Below, piece after piece: positions 56,119 through 64,000 of a stretch of DNA of 64,000 nucleotides. The number at the start of each line of letters is the position of its first letter. Position 1 is the stretch's first letter. The notes under the pieces were generated by a model. It saw only the letters and a program-made list of their open reading frames with translations, made no database searches and was not told where the DNA came from. Made by a program: the position numbers and the translations under genes. Origin of the DNA: Wurfbainia villosa (lineage: Eukaryota; Streptophyta; Magnoliopsida; Zingiberales; Zingiberaceae); the NCBI GenBank assembly GCA_025175895.1, contig CM045991.1, positions 74,821,174 through 74,885,173 of the forward strand, given 5' to 3'.

Positions 56119-57997
56119 TGTTAGTTATAGCCCTAGAACCAATCATGTGATGGTTGAATAGGGAACATGTTGTATCATATTCTATAAAGGCAAAGGATTG
56201 ATTATTATATTTACATCTTGCTTGTGCCAGCTAATTTAAATATAATAATGCCCTAGAAAAGTAGGTTCTTATCTACAACACATCAATTGGCAGAATTGAT
56301 TATGAGAGGCTGTAGAGAACACTTTCCTAAATGTTCCTAGTCGAGTATTAATATGCAAGGGCAATATTAATACATAAAGACTAGCATGTAGGTCAATTGA
56401 TGACTTGATCTCACAAGTCATGGATATATGATATCAAGTTGACACATGGGTATATATTGGAGAATATATACTGAACTGACCCGCCATGAGAAAGTTTCAT
56501 GGATCATTATATGAGTGTCATAAACTTTCTCATGTGACTATTGGTATGAATAGTCCTTAGACCTGAAGTCACTACGGTTCCCTACATAAGGAGTTATGTA
56601 CTTTGGTATCGTCAAACGTCACCCGTAACAGGGTGGACCATAAAGGCGACATCGGGTATGTAACAAATTATGCGGAGGGATGTGAGTGATGTAGATGGGA
56701 TCTATCCCTTCCATATGACGGGAGTGATATCGGTGGGCTTTGATTGAGTAGAACTACTAAAACGCATGGCCATGCTCGAATGAGTCAATATGAGATATTG
56801 AGCTCATTTGTTTGAGTTAGTTTACTCAGTGGATCAAGAAACACATAGATTGATCGAGGATGACACGGTCTATGCCTCATTGATCAACTGATATCAAGGA
56901 TAGAAGGACACGGTCATATATTATAGTAGTCACGGAAAGGTTAGTCGGATCTTGACTTATCTCATAACTTGGGTAGCAATGATGTATTGCTAGATGCCGC
57001 TCATTGCTTGTGTATCTAAAAGAGTTTAGGTCCACTGCCAACGTTATGAGAGCCTATAGGGTCACACACAAAGAGCATGATAATTAGAGGAATTAAAGTA
57101 TTCTAGTTTGACTAGAATAATATGGGAATAAGCTTAAGTACAAAATGGTTTTTGGACTTTAAGCTTAATGAGAATTTTAGCTAATTGATTTAATGAGATT
57201 AATTCAATATGTTACCTTATTGATTTAATAAGATTAATTCAATATGATAACATAAGCTTAATTGAATTAATAAGATTAATTCAATATGATAACATAAGCT
57301 TAATTGTATTAATAAGATTAATTCAACATGCATGAATGGCCACATAAGCATGCCACATAAGCATCCACCTAAGCATCCACCTAAGCTAGTTAAGGTGGAA
57401 GGGGACAAAATGGTTTTTGTCTCCTTAAGTGGCCGGCCAAAACAAAAGGGGTCTCAATGCAATGGATTGCATTAAATTGTAGGAGGTGAAAGGGTTTTGC
57501 CAACCCTATAAAAGGCCCCATGGAGTGGCCGGCCAAAGCATCTTTTGGATAGCAATTGTTGTTGTGGTGGAGTGTGGTTGTTGGGAGCTTAAGGCTTGGA
57601 GAGAGCTTGAGAGCTTATTGTTGTGTGGTGTTTGTGAGTGTAGGATAGCAAGAAGAGGAGTCTTCTTCTTCCTTTCTCCTTTTCCCTCTCTTCCTCTCCT
57701 TTAGGGACTTCTCTAGCAAGAAGTAAAGGAGAGCTCTTCTAGTTTTCCTTTTGTGAGACAAGAGCGTGCTCGTGTGGATACGTATAGAGGCACGGACACT
57801 TGAACGTGCTAAAGATCCAACAAACCGAAAGGAAAAGCGGGATTGCAAAGGGCACGCAACAAAGGTAGAACTCTCCTATAAGATAGGCTTGGTTTAGAGA
57901 AATTTATTTTATACGAGTTTGCTTTCGCATGGATCACTTGGAAGGGATCCTATTTTCCGTTGCGCATATGCCATTAGGCATACGAGATTTCCCTACA
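56119..57997 (+). mobile_element. Solo LTR C3 inside C2 reverse transcriptase
   Basis: 1879 bp with ends TGTTAGTTATAGCCC...TTTCCCTACA and perfect target duplication GAATG (56114-56118 and 57998-58002). It is the same family as the LTRs of C1 and C2, but with an extra repeat of AATTAATAAGATTAATTCAA units (57270-57330). A solo LTR arises by recombination between the two LTRs of a full element, so a complete C-family element once sat here. Confidence 0.93.
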
Positions 57998-58002
57998 GAA
58001 TG

Positions 58003-58460
58003 AAGATGAACCTTGTGTCTACAAGAGAAATAGTGGGAGCACAGTTGTGTTTCTTGTCTTGTATGTAGATGACATACTTCTCATCGGAAATGATATTCCC
58101 TCACTCCAATCTGTGAAGATGTGGTTAGGGAATTGTTTCTCGATGAAAGACTTAGGTGAAGCTGCCTATATTCTAGGCATTAAGATCTATAGAGATAGAT
58201 CTAAAAGATTACTTGGCCTAAGTCAGAGTACATACATTGATAAAGTGCTAGATCGTTTTGCTATGCAAAATTCCAAGAAAGGATTTCTGCCTTTATCACA
58301 TGGTGTGAGTCTTTCGAAGACTCAATGTCCCTCTTCTAAGGAGGAGAGAGATCGCATGGATAAGATCCCTTATGCATCTGCCATAGGGTCTATCATGTAC
58401 GCCATGCTTTGTACTCGTCCTGACGTCTCGTATGCTTTGAGCATGACGAGTAGATACTAA
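58003..58460 (+). pseudogene. C2 reverse transcriptase, part 2
   Basis: Continues from part 1: EDEPCVYKRNSGSTVVFLVL, YVDDILLIGND (active site 58062-58073, here without the C1 deletion), then KMWLGNCFSMKDLGEAAYIL and PDVSYALSMTSRY, where it stops. Nearly identical to C1. Confidence 0.87.
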
Positions 58461-59035
58461 TGATCCAGTGAAAGTCATCGATAGCAATAAAAATATTCTT
58501 AAATACTTACGAAGAACGAAAGAATATTTCGATATTTGGAGGCAATGAGGAGCTAATCAGAAGGGTTACAAAGTGATGCAAGCTTCCAAACATAAGGATG
58601 ACTATAGATCGTAATCGGGTACATGTTTTGCCTCGAATGGTGGAGCCGTGGAGTCGGAAGAGTTCAAAGCAGACACAGCTTGTCGATTCTACAATGGTTT
58701 AGTATATTGCAGGTCCGATGCAAAGAAAGGAGGTCGCTTTGGCTGCAAGTTCATCGCTGAACTTGGGGTAGTTCCTAGCATTAGATCCAATAGACTCTAT
58801 TGTGACAACAATCTATAAGATAGCTTTTGAGAAATTTATTTTTGTACGATTATTACAAAGGATCACTTTAGATATACCAAGGCACTATAGCAATACGCAA
58901 CTGGAACGAAGGGATATCTGAGTGCAAGCGAGAAGCTAACATCGCAATCCATTGACCAAGGCTTTGTACGGAGGAAGCATGATGGTCACACTAGGTCACT
59001 AGGTATTAGATATCATAGTGATTGGTACTAGTGCT
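58461..59035 (+). pseudogene. C2 RNase H, heavily damaged
   Basis: Aligns to C1 41770-42360 only with an indel every 10-20 bases. About 58812-58880 looks like a piece of LTR end (CTATAAGATAG, GAGAAATTTATTTTTGTACG, AAGGATCACT) in place of the third RNase H block. The last 75 bp (58950 onward) match again. Confidence 0.7.
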
Positions 59036-59045
59036 AGTGGGAGAT

Positions 59046-60856
59046 TGTTAGTTATAGCCCTAGAACCAATCATGTGATGGTTGAATAGGGAACATTTTGT
59101 ATCATATTCTATAAAGGCAAGGATTGGTTATTATATTTACATCTTGCTTGTGCATTAAATTAAATATATAATGCCTAGAAAGTAGGTTCTTATCTCTGAC
59201 ACATCAATTGGCGAATTGATTATGAGGATGTAGAGAACACTTTCCTAAATGTTCCTAGTCAAGTATTAATATGCAAGGGCAATATTAATACATAAAGACT
59301 AACATGTAGGTCGATTGATGACTTGATCTCACAAGTCATGGATATATGATATCAAGTTGACACATGGGTATATATTAGAGAATATATCTTGACCCGACCC
59401 GCCATGAGAAAGTTTCATGGATCGTTATATGAGTGTCATAAACTTTCTCATGTGACTATTGGTATGAATAGTCCTCGGACACGAAGTCACTACGGTTCCC
59501 TACATAGGAGTTATGTACTTTGGTATCGTCAGCGTCACATGTAGAGGGTGGACCATAAAAGCGATTCTTGGGTATATAACAAATTATGCGGAGGGATGTG
59601 AGTGATGTAGATGGGATCTATCCCTCTCATATAGTGGGAGTGATATCGGTGGGCCCCTTGATTGAGTAGAACTACTAAAACGCATGGCCATGCTCGAATG
59701 AGTCAATATGAGATATTGAGCTCATTTGTTTGAGTTAGTTTACTCAGGGATCAAGAAACACATAGATTGATCGAGGATGACACGGTCTATGCCTCATTGG
59801 TCAATCTGATATCAAGGATAGAAGGACACGGTCATACATTAAAGTAGTCACGGAAAGGTTAGTCGGATCTTGACTTATCTCATAACTTGGGTAGCAATGA
59901 TGTATTGCTAGATGCCGCTCATTGCTTGTGTATCTAAAAGAGTTTAGATCCACTGCCAATGTTATGAGAGCCTATAGGGTCACACACAAAGAGCGTGATA
60001 ATTAGAGGAATTAGAGTATTCTAGTTTGACTAGAATAATTTGGGAATAAGCTTAAGTACAAAATGGTTTTTGGACTTTAAGCTTAATGAGAATTTTAGCT
60101 AATTGATTTAATGAGATTAATTCAATATGTTACCTTATTGATTTAATGAGATTAATTCAATATGATAACATAAGCTTAATTGAATTAATAAGATTAATTC
60201 AACATGCATGAATGCCACATAAGAATGCCACATAAGCATGCCACCTAAGCATCCACCTAAGCTAGATGAGGTGGAAGGAGACAAAGTGGTTTTTGTCTCC
60301 TTAAGTGGCCGGCCAAACAAGGAAGCCAACTCCTTTTTGGATTGTGTCTCAATGCAATGTATTGCATTGAATGTGTGGAGGTGAAAGGGTTTTTCCAACC
60401 CTATAAAAGACTCCATGAAGTGGCCGGCCATAGTAAGTATTGTGGTTGTGAGAGAGCTTGAGAGCTTGGTGGAAGCTTTGGTTGTGTGGCTTTGTGAGTG
60501 TAGGCTAGCAAGAAGAGTAGTCTTCTTCTTCCTTTCTCTTTTTCCCTAGATTCCTCTCCTTTAGGGACTTCTCTAGCAAGAAGTAAAGGAGAGCTCTTCT
60601 AGTTTCTTTTGTGAGACAAGAGCTTGCTCGTGTGGATACATATAGAGGCACGGACATTTGAACGTGCTAAAGATCCAACAAACCAAAAGGAAAAGCGGGA
60701 TTAACAAGGGCACGCAACAAAGGTAATCCTCTCCTATAAGATAGGTTTGGTTTTAGAGAAATTTATTTTGTACGAGTTTTCTTTCGCAAGGATCACTAGG
60801 AAGGGATCCTAATTTTTCCGTTGCGCATATGCTATTTGGCATAAAGAATCCCAACA
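59046..60856 (+). repeat. 3' LTR of copia C2
   Basis: 1811 bp; preceded by AGTGGGAGAT (59036-59045) and ending AAGAATCCCAACA before GAACA. The first 200 bp have more short deletions than the rest. Confidence 0.9.
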
Positions 60857-60986
60857 GAACAGCCTTCTCCTGGAAGTATATGTGGGCCTCATCGTAGAAC
60901 TCCTCAGCCCACTGGAAATGCTCTCGGAATCCTTGGAACTCCGCCTGCTGGTAGGCGCTCTGCTCCTCCCATTGCTGCCTTTGCGT
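60857..60986 (-). pseudogene. K ORF1/env-like frame, middle part
   Basis: In the same frame as 61610-60987, after one TAG (CAG-type codon changed), the minus strand continues QRQQWEEQSAYQQAEFQGFR and EHFQWAEEFYDEAHIYFQEK up to the C2 junction. It shows that C2 interrupted this protein. Confidence 0.6.
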
Positions 60987-61610
60987 CTACTGCTCAGCGT
61001 AAATGTCATCGAGGCACGTTCCGAACTCCGAGAAATCATAGGATGACGTACCTGCATCCTGCTCAAAAGTAGAAAAAGGTGGTGGTGCAGGTGTAGGCTC
61101 ATGTCGGCGTGGACTAGGTGGGCTCCTATGCATGTGTGGATTGGAGGGAGAGTGATACAAGGGTGGAGAGATGGGCGCTGATGTGGATGGTCCCTCATGT
61201 GGAGGGGACTCCACTATCAGGTCCAAGCGCCAGTTGACGCATATAGCGATGGTGGTACGATCAGGGTCGGGAAGCCTAAGGGCCGTAAGATTTTTCCTTA
61301 CAAAGCATAAGGAGTCTCCTTCTCTCACAATCATTTTCATGGCCATGCATACTTCTAGGTTGATCCTAGGGCTCCCCTCTATACTCTCTAATGCTGTGTA
61401 ATCGTACCCCATCCTATGACAAATGTGGGTAAGTAGGCCTCCCACATTGATCTCTCCTCGTGCTGCTTTGCCCATCTTCACTAAGTGTCTGATGAAGTGG
61501 GACCCTACATCGATGCTACTCCTTTCTTGTAGCATATCCCATAGGCAAAGTAGCTCGCTAGATCTAACTACACCGTCACTCTCCCCATGACCAAATATAG
61601 TACTGGCCAT
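60987..61610 (-). pseudogene. K Athila ORF1/env-like protein, N-terminal part
   Basis: This 207-codon frame contains GVVRSSELLCLWDMLQERSS, DVGSHFIRHLVKMGKAARGE and INVGGLLTHICHRMGYDYTA, which resemble the Athila ORF-1 / putative plant transposon protein family found downstream of pol in Athila elements or in gag-proximal position in relatives. Its second half is rich in Pro, Ser and His. It ends at a premature TAG, and the frame continues beyond. The role of this protein is not established. Family assignment is from memory of the pattern and is moderate. Confidence 0.6.
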
Positions 61611-62672
61611 GATGCGGTGGAGTTATCGAAAGATAGGGTTTTGGAGGTGCGATGCTTTGACCCTAGATGGGTCAAAAGCGTGCTCCCCTGTCAACTCAGT
61701 CCAAACTATTCAAGAGTTGTACCCATTAGGGGTCCTTCTCTCTCCCCCACTTGGTAAACCAAAGCATGAGTTCCATTGGTGAAGGGTCCACTCATGCTCA
61801 ATGTTAAAAAGCCTAAAAGTTATCCTACCCTCCTCGCTCTCTCTGCCCGTTAAAACTTCTGCCTCTAAGGAACTAAAAAATTCCAAAACTATCCTAGGGG
61901 TAGGTTAGGTGCTTTATTCCCATAATCTCTTCCCACCCCATTTTTGCAAATAGGGCTTGCATATCACCCAACAACCCTAAAGATTCTAGCAAATCTTCAT
62001 CTAAGTACCTAGTAGCAGTAAGTTTATGAGTAGAGAGCATATTGTATCTATCTCTTTGTTCATTATTGCGAAAAAGTAGAGTGGGTAAGGCGTTACACTC
62101 CTCCGGAGCTTGAGGGGCGTCGGCTATCCTTGTTCATCGCTCCGAGGCGCCGGATCGGGGTGCTACGGTCTTGGTCCTCCTCATCTTTGATTCTTTTGTC
62201 TTCTTTAGAGGCTAAAAATGCTTCTAGATGGTGGGGAAGACGAAATCACACGGCTAGGGCAAGAACTTTCGAAGCACACGACGCAAATGGGGTGAAAACA
62301 CACGGCTCGCCCCTTTTAACCTCGTGCGCCACGGCCGTGTGAAAACACACGGCCAGGCCGTGTGCACCTCAGGTTAGTCGGGCACGACCGTGGGAAAACA
62401 CACGGCTAGGCCGTGTGTCCCCATTTTTTTGCCCATTTATGCACCACGGTCCGAATTTTCTCATACACTTTGCTGTGTAGGCTAATATGGATTTTTTTTT
62501 TTTTGCCTAGCAAAGTTCTTTTCTAGTCCTAACTCTAAATGCGATGGAGATCAAAACTAAAAATCAAAAAAATGCATGCAATGCAATCAAAAAGGGAAAA
62601 CTAAAACTAAACTTGGGTTGCCTCCCAAGAAGCACTTTGTTTAAGGTCATTTAGCTCAACCGCACTCTACTA
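61611..62672 (-). other. K spacer with CACACGGCCGTGTG motifs
   Basis: About 1 kb between protease and ORF1, where reverse transcriptase, RNase H and integrase are expected; none is recognisable. At 62240-62425 the palindrome-like CACACGG(C/T)...CCGTGTG recurs about five times. CTTGGGTTGCCTCCCAAG (62614-62631) is a perfect inverted word known from the 3' part of Athila-type elements. Confidence 0.55.
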
Positions 62673-63483
62673 TCAACTCGGCTCTGGTGGTTCAGTGAAC
62701 CTCCATTCATCCATCTCGGGATCTTCATCGGGAGGTTCCGGCTTCATTCTGCTAAATGTGAAATCGTCGAGGTAGGAAGCTCTGTGCTCTGAAAGACTGA
62801 AAAGGATGATATCCCCGTCTACCTCTAGGGAGATCTGGTGTGCCTTCACATCTATGCATGCCCCTGCAGTCGCTAGAAAAGGCCTTCCCAGAATGATGGA
62901 ATTCTGGGGATTTGGTCCTGTGTCCAGTATGATGAAGTCTGTGAGTATCACGAAATCCTCAATCATCACAGGCACGTGTGGTAGTAGGCCAACAGGATTC
63001 TTAATCATGTCATCCGCTATATATACCTATACCCATTGGTTGTATATTACCCAATCCCGTCTCCAGGTAAAATGCATAGGGCATCACACTCACTGATGAC
63101 CCCAAGTCGCACAGCACGTTATCGAAGCTTTCTCCATAAATCGAGCGAGGAAGAACAAATTCACTAGGGGCCTCAAGCCGTATTGGAATCTTCTCTTCAA
63201 ACTCTGCTTGGTCAGGTAGGGTGGAAACCATGGATGCACACCCCTTGGCGAATTGGTTACTTTGCCCCACTCCTTCCTCTTTTCCTTGACTCGCCGGAGA
63301 GCTCTTCACAGGTTGCGACATGGATTGGGCTATTTGGGCCACTTGCATCTCCAACATCCTGGTATGACTTGCAAGGTCGTCAATGGTGGCCTTCAAGTCT
63401 CTGAGTGATTCTTTAGATTTCTGATGTCGGCGACGAAATTCCTCATTGGCATTAGTTTGGGTAGCAATGAAGTCCTCCATCAT
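62673..63483 (-). pseudogene. K aspartic protease region
   Basis: Two frames: 63483-63010 has a heptad stretch (LRDLKATIDDLASHTRMLEM), then IRLEAPSEFVLPRSIYGESF and VLCDLGSSVSVMPYAF. This is the Athila-type protease start, with D-L-G-S where the family has D-L-G-A-S. 63008-62673 has NPVGLLPHVPVMIEDFVILT, then IILGRPFLATAGACIDVKA, the protease end. A small deletion near 63010 separates them. Reverse transcriptase should follow, but the frame stops at EPPEPS. Confidence 0.75.
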
Positions 63484-63507
63484 CAGTTCCAGTCTGGACT
63501 TCTGTGG

Positions 63508-64000
63508 TCACTGCCCATTGCCCTGCTGCTGCCCATACCCCCCTGATGGTTTCCCCAAGTTATTCTTATAGGAGAAATTCGGGTGATTCCTCCATCTGGG
63601 ATTGTAAGTATTGGAGTATGGGTTGTGGGGCCTTTCGTCATAGTCCCCAATCAAGTCACAGTGCTCAATCTGCTCGTGTGAAGTCCCCGGCCCTCCATAG
63701 TGGTCCTCTTGATATGCTGCCGCTCCCTCTCTAAAATCAATGGCCTCGCATGCAGATGAAGGATTCAAAGATTCAGACTGTCTGCTGAGCGCTTCCATCC
63801 TTAATGAAAGGTGGTTCATGGAGTTGACAATGTATCGTCCTGCTGCAGGTGTAGGTTGACCACGTTCAGAAGCCCATTGATGGTGGTTCTGGGCCACCAC
63901 TTCGATAAGCTCTTCCGCTTCCTCTATGGTCTTATTCATTAGTGCTCCTCCTGCAGTAGAATCTAGGGATATTTTTGTGGCGTAAGCGATCCCATTATAG
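63508..64000 (-). pseudogene. K gag, C-terminal end (runs off the window)
   Basis: The frame continues past the right edge: YATKISLDSTAGGALMNKTI leads into EEAEELIEVVAQNHHQWASE, then a poorly conserved part, a CDLIG pair remnant in place of a zinc knuckle, and NPYSNTYNPRWRNHPNFSY, which is diagnostic of Athila-like gag. It ends GGYGQQQGNGQ with a stop 25 bp before the protease frame. Only the terminal third is in the window. Confidence 0.75.

Larger units (their letters stand above)
50207..60856 (+). mobile_element. Copia element C2, hosting solo LTR C3
   Basis: A complete insertion with perfect target duplication GAACA (50202-50206 and 60857-60861) in the ORF1-like frame of K. LTRs 50207-52008 and 59046-60856. 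The interior carries gag, protease, integrase, reverse transcriptase and RNase H, in full order but broken. Solo LTR C3 of the same family interrupts reverse transcriptase. Parts are nearly identical to C1 (55569-56118), others are full of short indels (54690-55560, 58450-58960). Confidence 0.92.
33200..64000 (-). mobile_element. Element K, Athila-like gypsy element (partial)
   Basis: Minus-strand element running off the right edge. From right to left: end of gag (64000-63508), protease (63483-62673), about 1 kb of non-coding sequence, an Athila-type ORF1/env-like frame (61610 to 49990, split by C2), 3' untranslated sequence with purine blocks, and the 3' LTR (49054 to 33200, split by A). Reverse transcriptase, RNase H and integrase are absent between protease and ORF1. 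It sits in the gag of D; TCTAA at 33195-33199 would be its left target-duplication copy. Confidence 0.75.

Noticed and set aside
61171..61401. Plus-strand 76-codon frame
   Set aside because: Antisense of the Athila ORF1-like frame of K.

Overview
This is plant nuclear DNA, almost certainly from a flowering plant with a large, repeat-rich genome. The evidence is Ty1/copia and Athila-like Ty3/gypsy elements primed by initiator-Met-type and tRNA-Asp-like sites, LTRs of 1-2 kb, and a single plant-type QALGGH-class C2H2 zinc-finger gene. Nothing here fixes the species; a monocot is only a guess. Apart from that gene (24258-24971, with a TATA box and a 5'UTR intron), nearly everything recognisable is retrotransposon.

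Layout. 1-1534: 3' end of a plus-strand element L. 2917-10601: LTR of a minus-strand element F, split by a nearly complete minus-strand gag-only element E (3391-9985). 10890-11992: diverged LTR B'. 11993-20010: LTR fragment H, split by a decayed Athila-like element G (12101-19265, duplication AGAAG). 20387-20968: foldback element whose core is an array of hairpins. 20969-25840: the only gene-containing island, with the zinc-finger gene. 25841-64000: one large nest. Element I was hit by gag-only element J (26523 onward), J by gag-only element D (31301), D by an Athila-like element K (33200 to beyond the window), and K by gag-only element A (33470-47961, duplication CAAAG) and copia element C2 (50207-60856, duplication GAACA). 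A was hit by copia C1 (37570-44249, duplication TAGAT) and LTR B (34443-36656). C2 was hit by solo LTR C3 (56119-57997, duplication GAATG). The nest is six layers deep, and perfect 5-bp target duplications can be read for four of the insertions.

How the parts relate. E, J, D and A look like one group of non-autonomous elements: a copia-type gag with CCHC knuckles, a terminal W-[VI]-P block, and no polymerase. Their LTRs or tails are rich in the palindrome CAGTCGACTG, and they have paired purine tracts near the 3' end. They would need enzymes supplied in trans. C1, C2 and C3 are one copia family with integrase, reverse transcriptase and RNase H; C1 lacks gag and protease.

Most remarkable feature. 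Directly after its 5' LTR, C1 carries not just a primer-binding site but a complement of the complete initiator methionine tRNA (39444-39518, including CCA). The one difference from the plant tRNA as I remember it falls on position 58, the m1A that normally stops retroelement reverse transcriptase. This is followed by 43 bases of filler with two telomere-type TTTAGGG units and then by the pol gene, with gag and protease missing. It looks like either a fossil of read-through of the tRNA primer or capture of a tRNA gene.
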